A stretch of 64,000 nucleotides of DNA from Cordylochernes scorpioides. Its lineage: Eukaryota > Arthropoda > Arachnida > Pseudoscorpiones > Chernetidae. A program made the position numbers and the translations under genes. This document shows positions 45,730 through 54,946 of this stretch, piece by piece; position 1 is the stretch's first letter; every line of letters begins with the position of its first letter. The DNA lies in assembly GCA_030710605.1 (NCBI GenBank), contig CP092879.1, positions 47,675,946 through 47,739,945 of the forward strand, read 5' to 3'. The notes under the pieces are model-generated. The model was not told the DNA's origin and did not search any database. It saw only the letters and a program-made list of their open reading frames with translations.

Positions 45730-46500
45730 CTCCACTCAATCATATTAGGGTATCAGGCTTGTAGAGCTTGAGACTGGGTGAAGTAGAAAGCGTTTGCCTT
45801 TGTCATTAAGACTGGGAGCACTACTCAGTGACAGGCCGACTTAGCTCCAAAAGAAATGGCCGCCTCTGACATGAGGAACAGACGCCAAGTGCAGCCGCTC
45901 CTAACATGGAGTACAAACTCATCCTGTATCTCTGTATTAGAAGCCCTTACAAGGTACTATCAGCCGGGCCAGCTGAGCCCAGGTTTTTTAGCGAGCTTGT
46001 TACCAAGGGTTAAGCAACATCTGTAGATAGTTAGCTACCACCAGACGAGCGGTGAGATGCCGACGTACCCGGACTGTTTCCCCGTCGAACAGCTCACCAC
46101 CTATCGGCGAAACTTCAGGTACCGCCCAGGATGTGCCGCAAGTCCCTCCCCTCACACATCCCGTCACCCACCTATGTCCTGGGACCACCCCTCAGACTAC
46201 TGTACTTCCTACAGGACCGCCTATCCCTGGAAGGTTGCCGGAAGGACGGCCCAAGCTAGCCCCGCCCTCTCTAACTTCTCCGAACTACAGCGAGCGCGGG
46301 AGTGTACCCGAGGCTCTGGGTGGTGGGACAAATACCTGCCCGAGGGAGACTGTGCCGTCTTCACACATGACAATCTCAAACTCTAGTGATTCTCAAATTG
46401 TATTTTCAAATAGAATTGTTGGGAGATACACAAGCTCTTCCTTTTTCATCCGGGCTTTGGACCGGCAAAGGCGGAGTTAGGATTTTCGTGAAAATAAATA
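45730..46500 (+). repeat. Unidentified interspersed repeat (family R), longest copy
   Basis: It contains ATCATATTAGGGTATCA, AACTGGGTGAAGTAGAA-like sequence, CTTTGTCATTAAGACTG, GGCAGGCCGACTTAGCTCC, GCCGCCTCTGACATGAGGAA and CAGCTGAG. It ends with CTTTTTCATCCGGGCTTTGG and ACCGGCAAAGGCGGAGTTA at 46,440-46,482. Between about 46,010 and 46,435 it has some 425 bp missing from the copy at 50,560. Two overlapping frames there (46,052-46,480, Pro/Ser/Thr-rich; 46,057-46,386) have no recognisable domain, and neither is called. CATCCGGGCTTGGGACCGGC-type sequence is widespread in invertebrate LINE 3' regions. Confidence 0.6.
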
Positions 46501-46849
46501 ATACAGTGTTTTTTTCTTGTCTTCCGCATCTATATACTGTTGACCTCTTAGTAGATTCATCCGTCTTTAGAAGCAATTTCCAAGTTCAATACAATTAGGT
46601 GCACTTCTTCATATCAGGATGAAGTTGAAAACTTATCGCCGTCTTTTCTCGGCCTGCTCCTGGCTTAGCCGCTCTTTTTCTACCCAAGCATAGACGACAT
46701 GTATAGATTTGTTCCTTCCTAGAATATGAAAGCTTATATTATTGTATTTCGAACAAACTCTCAATACATTATAGGCTTATGGAGTTACTAAAAGTTGAAA
46801 ATAAAGGTTTCATCAAACAAGGATATAGAAAGGTATTTGTGCTCGTTAC
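46500..46849. other. Unrecognised sequence between repeats
   Basis: About 350 bp, AT-rich, no gene or repeat recognised. Confidence 0.4.
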
Positions 46850-47115
46850 ATATTCCAAGTACATATGGTATAGCCCATGATAATCATAATGGATATTTAG
46901 CGACTGTATTTACAGTAAGTACACTACATGCCTAAGCATATAGAAAGCAGTTTGATTCTTATCTTTATAAGTTTACCAGAACCCCGTTTAACTACTGCAC
47001 TTATTGGTAGATTGGACTTTTGCAAAAATCGATTACCATTGAAGCAATTTCTTTATTTTAAAGAAAAGGTGCCAAATGTGGGGTTCAATCCAGGGTCGTG
47101 GCTGTCGAAATATCG
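46850..47115 (-). mobile_element. SINE family B, diverged copy
   Basis: On the minus strand it begins near 47,115 with CACGACCCTGGATTGAACCC (mutated B box), then the shared body (AACGGGGTTCTGG; AGTCGCTAAATATCC), ending near 46,850. Many substitutions relative to the copy at 25,497 mark it as older. Confidence 0.65.
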
Positions 47116-47277
47116 ACGGTGTATATCATTTATGTATCGATCCATGAAGAATTTGTAAATCTTTAAATGCTCAATTTGTTAATGTGAGCGCTTGAAAATA
47201 GGAAAAACAAAAGTTTTTTCAAGAATTGAAATTATTTTACTTTTCACTCCTAAAGAGTTTTACGTAAGGTTTTCAGC

Positions 47278-47690
47278 TGACCCGGCTGATAGTACCTTTT
47301 AAGGGCTTCTAATCCAGGGATACAGGATGCAGTGCAAGTAACCAAACGGGGCTCTGGCACATTTTGTAAGTGCAAAGTCGAACTGCTTTTCATATGTGTA
47401 GACATGTGGTGCGATTACAGTAAAAGCAGTCGCTAACTACCCACCATGATTAACATGGCCTGTACCACGTGTAATAAGGAAAAGCAAAAAAAAAAAAGGA
47501 TGAGCAGCGTTTGTACTCCATGTTAGGAGCGGCTGCACATGGTGTCTGTTCCTCATGTCAGAGGTGACCTTTTTTTTTTTTTTTTGAGCTAAGTCGGCCT
47601 GCCACTGAGTAGTGCTCCCAGTCTTGATGACAAAGGCAGACGCATTCTACTTCACCCTAGTGGAGATAAGAAAGAGGAGGACGTAAGCTT
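47278..47690 (-). repeat. Family R copy interrupted by a SINE
   Basis: Reverse complement of the core of family R: CCCGGCTGATAGTACCTTTT at 47,280 corresponds to the right part, and GAGGTGACC, AAGTCGGCCTGCCACTGAGT and AGGCAGACGCATTCTACTTC follow at 47,560-47,660. The SINE at 47,330-47,496 splits it. Confidence 0.7.
47330..47496 (+). mobile_element. SINE family B, 5'-truncated, with target duplication
   Basis: Starts CAGTGCAAGTAACCAAACGG, ends in GTGTAATAAGGAAAAGC plus an A tail. The direct repeat AGGATG flanks it (47,324-47,329 and 47,497-47,502). Truncation at the 5' end, A tail and target duplication together show target-primed reverse transcription. Confidence 0.85.
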
Positions 47691-48017
47691 TTATTTCCGC
47701 TAAGAAATATTCTTTTATCTCGGATTTCCTGATGCCTTGATAATAGGGTATCTAACAAATGAAGGTCTAATTACTATGAACCTTTCGTCATTATTCTAGT
47801 TTTCTAATTTAGATTCGAATCTTTCTCATAAGAATTTTATACATTTTCTATTGAAATAGTACATTATAACAAAATATTTGACTAAACGAAATTTCTCAAA
47901 CATTTGGCTGACTCTTGATCTACAACAACTACAACACCTTTATTCACCTTAATAGTCATTGATTAATATTTGAGCACAGAACTAATGTAAAAATAGATAG
48001 ATATATAATGCTATATA
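47691..48017. other. AT-rich sequence, no recognised feature
   Basis: About 330 bp with no gene or repeat recognised. Confidence 0.4.
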
Positions 48018-48757
48018 TACACTCATGAACAAAACTTAAGGAGGTTGTACATTTCAGCATGTATATCGGGATTCAGACAATAACTCTGAAGGTTATTACA
48101 GTGAACTTTATTAAAGACACACGAGTTAACAAATATACACTCATGAGCAAAACTTAAGGAGGTTGTACATTTCAGCATGTATATCGGTATTCAAAAAATA
48201 ACTCTGAAAGATATTACAGTGACCTTTATTGAAGACACACGAGATAACCAATATACACTCATGAGCAAAACTTAAGGAGGTTGTACATTTCAGCATGTAT
48301 ATCGGTATTCAAACAATAACTATTGAAGATATTACAGTAACCTTTATTAAAGACACACGAGATAACCAATATACACTCATGAGCAAAACTTAAGGAGGTT
48401 GTACATTTCAGCATGTATATCGGTATTCAAATAATAACTATGAAAGATATTACAGTAACCTTTATTGAAGACACACGAGATAACCAATATACACTCATGA
48501 GCAAAACTTAAGGAGGTTGTATATTTCAGCATGTATATCGGTATTCAAACAATAACTATTAAAGATATTACAGTAACCTTTATTAAAGACACACGAGATA
48601 ACCAATATACACTCATGAGCAAAACTTAAGGAGGTTGTACATTTCAGCATGTATATCGGTATTCAAACAATAACTATGAAAGATATTACAGTAACCTTTA
48701 TTGAAGACACACGAGATAACCAATATACACTCATGAGCGAAACTTAAGGAGGTTGTG
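48018..48757. repeat. 118-bp tandem array made from a Tc1-like transposon end
   Basis: Unit starts at 48,018, 48,136, 48,254, 48,372, 48,490, 48,608 and 48,726: exactly 118 bp each, six full copies and one partial. Each begins TACACTCATGAGCAAAACTT then AAGGAGGTTGTACATTTCAG, continues with ATGTATATCGGTATTCAAAC and ends GACACACGAGATAACCAATA. The first part is the terminal repeat and subterminal region of the MITEs at 1,426 and 51,351. Confidence 0.93.
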
Positions 48758-48840
48758 CATAAATCTCTTATTAACTTAAGCTTTTAATTATTGAAGCCCT
48801 TTTATAGAAGTAATAAAATAGAGTTAATAAATATAAATAT

Positions 48841-49350
48841 TATCGCGTATATGAGCCTTCAAAACTCCTACAACCTCCGCCAATAGATGACGCTTTCGCC
48901 TATTTCCGGTCTGGAACTGATGTAGGAATCGCCGACTGCTGTGGTCCTGTTTCCTGGGGCAAAAAATTGTAAATATCCGTTGATATTGGCTCTGGGATGT
49001 AAAATAGTGTAAATACCTGTTAATTAATATTCGACTTCTTATGCAATATGCATTGAAGATTTCAATAAAAGGGAAGAGGAATGTTAGAAGTCTTGGTGCT
49101 GGTTGTTGTTATGACTCTCTCGCCAACACCACAGTCGCTACTCTTCTGGTAAGTCTCCTGTGTCCCCCACCAGTGGTAAGGCCGAGAGATACTGCCAGAG
49201 GAAAGGATATCCACTAGAGTGGTGTTTCTCGGAGGTCTTGGGGTGATCTGCAGGGTAGGGCTGCAGAAGGAAAGCAACGGAGCTCAATTATGTGATCCAC
49301 GAAAGAGAAAGCGGCGTAGTCGCAAAGAACCGAAGAGGTCAGCCGCGACA
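48841..49350 (+). mobile_element. TG..CA repeat (solo-LTR-like), copy 3
   Basis: 510 bp, from TATCGCGTATATGAGCC to CAGCCGCGACA, with CTGTGGTCCTGTTTCCTGGG, TCAATAAAAGGGAAGAGG and CCACCAGTGGTAAGGCCGAG in the same order as the other copies. The first base pattern has one substitution (TGTCGCG to TATCGCG). AT-rich flanks make the target duplication uncertain. Confidence 0.75.
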
Positions 49351-50040
49351 ATATATACAAGTTAATATATGTCTGCTTGTTTTTTATGCCTGCCCAAACC
49401 TCTCATCTGATCATCATGAAACTTGGGAAAGTTGTTTAGTATACTACCAGCAAATAGGTTTCTGGTTTGAATTCGGTTTTAAATATTAGTTGCGATTTTA
49501 TTTGCAAATTTGCCAATTTCACTCTCAAGCAGCGTCTTTTGCAACATCTAGTGGAATTACATTTGTAAAGTAGAAAATTTTGCAATGATTTATTCAGTGA
49601 TTTTTCGTAGAAAAAGGTAACAAACATCAATCTATCTTGATATAAATAGATTCATTTGGGAGTGGATGTTTTTCCCGAAAATATTGTTTACCAAATGTTC
49701 GTTAGGCAAACTTTCGCTCGAGCAAAAACCGTTCGATACAGGATACCTTCGCTAGTTAAATACAAGAAACTTATCTCTTAATTCTTTTATTTTCCCCCAA
49801 AATAAAAAGATGCAATGCATTATAATTTTTATTAAAGTTGGAAGTACCTTATGACACAGAACATTGATTGCTGCTACTCCCAGTCGCAGCTAGGACATTT
49901 TATGAGCTCCATAACAATATTGGCGCTTCTTCCTTAGTCACTACTGAATCTATTTGTCCCAGTTGTTTTGGGAATTAGAAGCCTGGTTACAAGAGTTTTT
50001 TAAGTTAAAGATAGAACATTGGGAATCCAGATATCCTTGC
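49351..50040. other. AT-rich sequence, no recognised feature
   Basis: About 690 bp. Several frames of 60-65 codons exist, but none has a recognisable motif. Confidence 0.4.
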
Positions 50041-50455
50041 ATCCCTCTATATGGCAAAGATCAATCCAGAGAGGACATCCATACAGATAAGGCACCTCAG
50101 TTGGCCGGTATTGTGATCAGGATGCATGGACTGATCTGATCTACTCCATTGGCAAGACACCACCACCTTTCTAAGAGAGCTTGCAGCCCTTTTTATGGTA
50201 GACATCAATCCAGAAGAGAACATCCGTATGGACAAGGCACCTCAGTTAGCCGGTATTGTGATCAGGATGCGTGGACCGATCTGCTCCATGGACAAGACAC
50301 CACCACAACTCTAAGAGGGCTTACATCCCTCTTTATGACAGATATCAATCCAGAAGAGAACATCCGTATGGACAAGGCACCTCAGTTGGCCGGTATTGTG
50401 ATCAGGGGGCATGGACCGATCTGCTCCATGAAGAGACATCACCACTTTAATATCT
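50040..50455. repeat. Tandem repeat, three units of ~140-145 bp
   Basis: GGCACCTCAGTTGGCCGGTA recurs at 50,091, 50,236 and 50,376 (offsets 145 and 140). Other shared parts are TCAATCCAGAAGAGAACATC and GATCTGCTCCATGGACAAGA. A 102-codon plus frame (50,149-50,457) and minus frames run through it because of the repetition; none is recognisable. Confidence 0.85.
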
Positions 50456-50559
50456 AGTTTTTATGCCCGAAAGCTAGAAGTGTGAACTAAAATTTCAAAT
50501 AGAAACTTATTTCTGGAATCATAATGTTTTCACTATGATATTTATACAAGGGATTATTT

Positions 50560-50940
50560 TATTCTTCTTTCTTTTTTCCGCTCGATCATATTAGGGTATC
50601 AAGTTGTGACCCTTGATGGTGTCTGTTTGGCAACCATCATAACTGGGTGAAGTAGAATGCGTCTGCCTTTGTCATTAAGACTAGGATCACTACTCAGTGG
50701 CAGGCCGACTTATCTCCAAAAGAAATGGCCGCCTCTGACATGAGGAACAGTCGCCATGTGCGACTGCTCCTAACATAGAGTACAAACGCTGTTCATCCTG
50801 TATCCCTGTATTAGGAGCCCGTACAGGGTACTATCAGCAGGACCAGCTGAGACCATGTTTTTTAGTGAGCTTGTTATTGCTCCCCCTCCTCCTTTTTCAT
50901 CCGGGCTTGGGACCGGCAAAGGCGGAGTTATTATTTTATT
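50560..50940 (+). repeat. Family R copy, short form
   Basis: Same order as the 45,730 copy, but the body joins directly to TCCTTTTTCATCCGGGCTTG and GGACCGGCAAAGGCGGAGTT, lacking the 425-bp middle segment. It has an added AACCATCATAACTGGG reading near 50,630. Confidence 0.65.
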
Positions 50941-51350
50941 CAAACAAGAGTATGTATTGCCAGATAATGATTGTCCTTTCTTTTCAAGAAATAAGTTGTA
51001 ATTCCAATGGAAATATCACTCGTTTCTTTCTGTTGAAGTGTTTTCCTTTTTCACTTCCACTTCCACTTGTTTCTTCCTTTAGGCAATACTTTCCAAGAAA
51101 TTTAATATAAAAAACAAACATTCAACGTCACACTGATATCACGGGAAGCTGATTTTGTTTAGACAAAATAAATACGTTGTTATACTTTGACAAAAAGATT
51201 GGCGTTCAACCTATCTGAAATATTGAAAAATATTTAATCCTTTTTCAAAAATACAATATAATTCCTTTTTATCATCGATAATAAAATATGTGATGAATAT
51301 ATATTTGTGATGAGTTGAAATAGAGATATTGAAACTACTTTTATTTAATC
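50941..51350. other. AT-rich sequence with a relic of the foldback motif
   Basis: No gene. 51,190-51,225 (GATTGGCGTTCAACCTATCT then GAAATATTG) is a decayed copy of the inner motif of the foldback at 37,723-38,125. Confidence 0.45.
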
Positions 51351-51636
51351 CACTCATGGACAAAACTTAAAGAAAATTTCATATTTTGATTTCGCCTGTC
51401 GTTTGCTTTTTTAAAGGAGGCAGAGGCAATTTTGTTTACACTTGGTTATCTCATATGTCTACAATAAAGGTCACTGTGTATCAAATATATATAGGCGCAA
51501 GTATCCCAAGTTGGGATATCGCGTCCGATATTTCAAATAAAAAAAATAATAAATAAATATATTTCAGAGATATAGTGTCTGAATCCTGATATAAATTCTT
51601 AAAGGTAAAACTTCCTTATGTTTTGTCCATGAGCGT
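51351..51636. mobile_element. Tc1-like MITE, solitary copy
   Basis: About 286 bp with facing ends CACTCATGGACAAAACTTAA (51,351) and, inverted, CGCTCATGGACAAAACATAA (right end). The interior has GGTTATCTCATATGTC and CAATAAAGGTCACTGTG, the inverse of the second half of the 118-bp tandem unit, and TGAATCCTGATATA. It contains both segments of which the tandem unit is composed. Confidence 0.8.
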
Positions 51637-52432
51637 CATTCATATATAGAATATCAATACAGAAGTAACACATAAACCACAGGCAAAAAGTGTGTGATGG
51701 CAAAATTTGTATTATATTAGTGTTTAGGTATTTGATTTAATTATTTTTTGTAATCCATTTAGTTGTTTCAAAATCAATGTAGTTTAAATAGATGGCAGCT
51801 TTTCCACCCAACCCCCGAGGTACCCGCCCCAGAGCATTAACCCTTGAAATTGCCTGAGTTGAGTGAGTGACTGCGATGGATTTTTAATTGCGATGCCCAT
51901 CTTTTCAGTAAGAATAAGAAAAAAAATAGGTTTATAAAAAATTAATCCAAAATACTGTCATGTAAATATTTTTCTGTAAAAAAATAAAAGAGCGCATGGA
52001 AATTAGGCAAACATATGTGTTTGCTAATGACTGCGACTGCATTTTAAATGATTCTTTTTAAAAAAGAGTTAAAAAAAACAAAGGCCAGAACAAAAATTAA
52101 TAAAAAAATGCGAAAGCCATTATTTACATACAGTAATGCTAATTTTGTAGAGTTTTTTTTTTTAATTGCATTGTGTGCACCTACCGTAACTTAATTAGTA
52201 ATATAAATTTCTCTCTCAATACTTTTGTCTATAAAAAGAAACACACGTATAAAAAGATATTTCAAAAAAGCAACTTTAAAAAATTTGCAGAACCCTCATT
52301 GGTCGCTTGATTGGCCAGGTGTTGTTACTTCATCTCGTATTTACTCCGCGTAAAAAAAGTTCTTCAAATGAAAAAAATAAATGGCCAAAAATACTAATCA
52401 AAATGTAGCTGAAAATTTTCCTCAAGTTTATA
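51637..52432. other. AT-rich sequence, no recognised feature
   Basis: About 800 bp, very A/T-rich with A runs. A short GC patch lies at 51,800-51,840. No gene or RNA recognised. Confidence 0.4.
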
Positions 52433-53471
52433 AACTGCTGGTCAACGTAAATTCAATACCCTGAAAGAAGTATGCAAATGACATGAAATTTACAACATGC
52501 ATTAGCGGAGGTGAGATATGCAAATGATTGGAATTTCAACGCAGACGCTCATCATTACATCGCTCAGTCACATCACGAACCGTAGCACAGCACATTCAGT
52601 CTGTAACGTATCATTCAGTGTCTGCGCGTACCATTCGACACCGTTTACAGAAGAGTGGTCTGTCCGCAAGACGTCCATTGCTTCGTCTACCCTTGACGCA
52701 GAACCACAGACGTCTCTGCGCCAATGGTACGATGAAAAAAGGATGTGGACGGCAGAATGGAATGAAATTGTCTTTACTGACGAGCAACGCTTCTGTATGC
52801 AACACCACGATGTTCGGATTCGAGTCTGGAGACACCGTTGAGAGAGGATGCTGAACAGCTGCGTTATGCACCGCCACACTGGTCCTGCTCCGGGTGTTAT
52901 GGTATGGGGCGGTATTGGATATCACTCTCGCACTCCTCTTATACGCATTGCCGGTACTTTAAATAACCAACGCTACATCTCCGAGGTGTTGGAGCCAGTT
53001 GTCCTTCCTTACCTTCAGGGCTTGACCACAGCCATATTTCAACAGGATAATGCGCGACCACACATGGCATGCATTGTCCAAAGGTTCTTCGTCAATCGCC
53101 AGATTGAATTTTTTCCCTGGCCGGCTCGCTTTCCGGATCTTTCGCCGATAGAAAGATGGTTGCTCAACGATTGACCCAGATAACATCCCCAGCTGCCACA
53201 CCAGATCAACTTTGCCAACGTGTGGAAGCTGCTTGGTCTGCTGTACCCCAAGAACACATCCAAAGTATCTTTGAATCAATGCCGAGGAATGTAGCAGCGG
53301 TGATCTCTAACAATGGCGGCTACTCTGGCTACTGATTCTGGCAGGAACCACACTTCGCAGAAGTCTATAAATTCAATCATTTGATACTTGGTAAACATGT
53401 TATCTACAAAATAAATTCGGTTGTGATATCTCTTGTCTTTCTTGGTGTTACAATTTGGGTGGCCAGTAGTG
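52433..53471 (+). mobile_element. Decayed Tc1-like transposon
   Basis: About 1.04 kb. Left end AACTGCTGGTCAACGTAAAT and right end, inverted, CACTACTGGCCACCCAAATT are recognisably related imperfect inverted repeats. Between them is a broken transposase. The element is older than the one at 38,442. Confidence 0.75.
52528..53337 (+). pseudogene. Tc1-like transposase pseudogene
   Basis: N-terminal helix-turn-helix remnant: SRTVAQHIQSVTYHSVSART and RHRLQKSGLSARRPL. Around 52,710 the frame shifts, and the DDE region begins in the frame of 52,518 with FTDEQRF (first Asp present). An in-frame TGA at 52,839-52,841 follows RVWRHR. The same frame continues from 52,842 with PAPGVMVWGGI, FQQDNARPH (second Asp) and FPDLSPIE (Glu), so all three acidic residues are visible. 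Just after the Glu a deletion of about 10 bp changes frame, and the C-terminal part runs on to the TGA near 53,337. Lesions are two frame changes and one stop. Confidence 0.82.
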
Positions 53472-53479
53472 TAAAAAGC

Positions 53480-53573
53480 GACATGCAAAATTTGGTACCA
53501 ATTGGTTCAGTAGTTTTTGAGTTTATCGCGAAACAAACAACAGACATTGATTTTTATATAATATATATATATA
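53480..53573 (+). repeat. RTE-like 3' tail
   Basis: TTGGTTCAGTAGTTTTTGAG, TTTATCGCGAAACAAACA and GACATTGATTTTTATATA lead to a (TA)n run. GGTTCAGTAGTTTTxGAGTTTATCGCG-type sequence followed by ACAAACA is a widespread arthropod LINE/SINE tail. The LTR element at 53,574 inserted in the TA run. Confidence 0.6.
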
Positions 53574-53871
53574 TGTCGTAAAAAAAAGATGTATTTTAGG
53601 TACGTTACCAATTCATTCATGCAGTCGTGGATTGAATTGAAATGATAACTTTATATCCAAAATTAAATTTATTTTAATGATTATATTTTTAAGAACAAAC
53701 AGTTTTGCATACATACAATTCTATATGATATTCTAAGTATAAACAAAAAAACAATCTTGGGTTGTACTCCTTTTGTTAAGGATTTTAAAAAATTAACTCT
53801 GTGTTAATTCTATGATTATTTAAAATATAATTATATTAATGAATAATAAAAATTATATTTTTATTATGTCA
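53574..53871 (-). repeat. 3' LTR of the RT-less element
   Basis: 298 bp, identical by eye to the other LTR. In element sense it starts TGACATAATAAAAATAT and ends TTTTTTTTTACGACA. CCACGACTGC (53,621-53,630 as its inverse) lies about 48 bp from the inner end. Confidence 0.92.
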
Positions 53872-53883
53872 TTTCTTCCCTCC
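53872..53883 (-). promoter_or_regulatory. Polypurine tract
   Basis: In element sense GGAGGGAAGAAA directly precedes the 3' LTR, the expected plus-strand primer. Confidence 0.85.
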
Positions 53884-54946
53884 AAGGATAAAAAATTAGG
53901 GAGTAATTTTCAAAGTAAAAAAAAAGTATCATTATTATTTACATAGATTATCAATTAAGATGGAGGATACCAATTGAAACTATATCAATGATGCTCTTTA
54001 TTCCTTCTACATATTCCTATTGGTACCTTTTTTCTTGACAGTAGCTGAAAATTATCCAATCTTATTTGAATTTATAGGTGTCTCCTTCCTATAATTCATA
54101 AGGGGATTTACCTCATGAATTGAGTAGGCCTTCTCAGGCTCTCAAGATTCAAAAGGTATTTTGCCACATGCCAAAAAATATATTTTTGAAAATCACAAAT
54201 TTATTTCTCATAATGACAAGTGGTATCCAACATCTTGTTTCACATTTATTTGGTTTGATCAGAATAAAAACATAAAATAATGGGTTATTTACTTCCACAT
54301 AATGAAAAATATTTACACATGAAGTTTTATTATTTACATTAAAAAAAAAAGAATGTTCGAATATGAAATGTTCCATATAAAATTTGTGAGGGAAAAATAT
54401 ATAGAATCATATGAGTGAATTTCTCAACAAATAAAATCAAAATGTAAAATATTTACAACAACATTAATTAAAAGTGGTATGTTTTTAAAATAAAATAAAA
54501 TATTTGCATTTTTAGATTATATAATATTTCCCCCCTGTGAAAAAGATTTTAAAAAAGTTAAAATTTGAAAATAAAAATGGCTATTACAAAAATAATTAAT
54601 TAAACGAAATCAAAATGTCTATAAAATAATTACAAATTAAACAATAAAAATCAATGTCTATATTTTTTCAAAATAAACAAAAGAAAGTTTGTTTATAAAT
54701 AATTTATATAAATATGAAATTAAAATAAAACTATATATAAGAAATAATAATGATAGATTAATATAAAAATTTATATGAAGCCAAAAAAGGTATTTAAAAT
54801 ATGAATAATTATGTCGTTATGCCTGCTGTATTTCAAAATATTAAATGGCAGTAGAAATGTTTATTTTTACACAAATATAATTTAAAATGAGTTTTTCCTA
54901 AAATATAAACATTTAAATGCATGTAAATAATATATAAAAGTATTTT
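53884..54946. other. AT-rich 3' untranslated part of the RT-less element
   Basis: About 1.06 kb between the integrase stop and the polypurine tract. The only sizeable frame (54,149-54,376, minus, 75 codons) has no recognisable motif. 54,455-54,535 resembles the start of the dispersed repeat at 58,290 and 61,905. Confidence 0.5.

Noticed and set aside
46052..46480. Overlapping plus frames of 142 and 109 codons
   Set aside because: No domain or clear preference between frames, and they lie inside an interspersed repeat. I describe the segment but do not call a gene.
49954..50457. Frames through the ~142-bp tandem repeat
   Set aside because: Openness follows from the repetition; unit lengths of 145 and 140 shift the frame between units.
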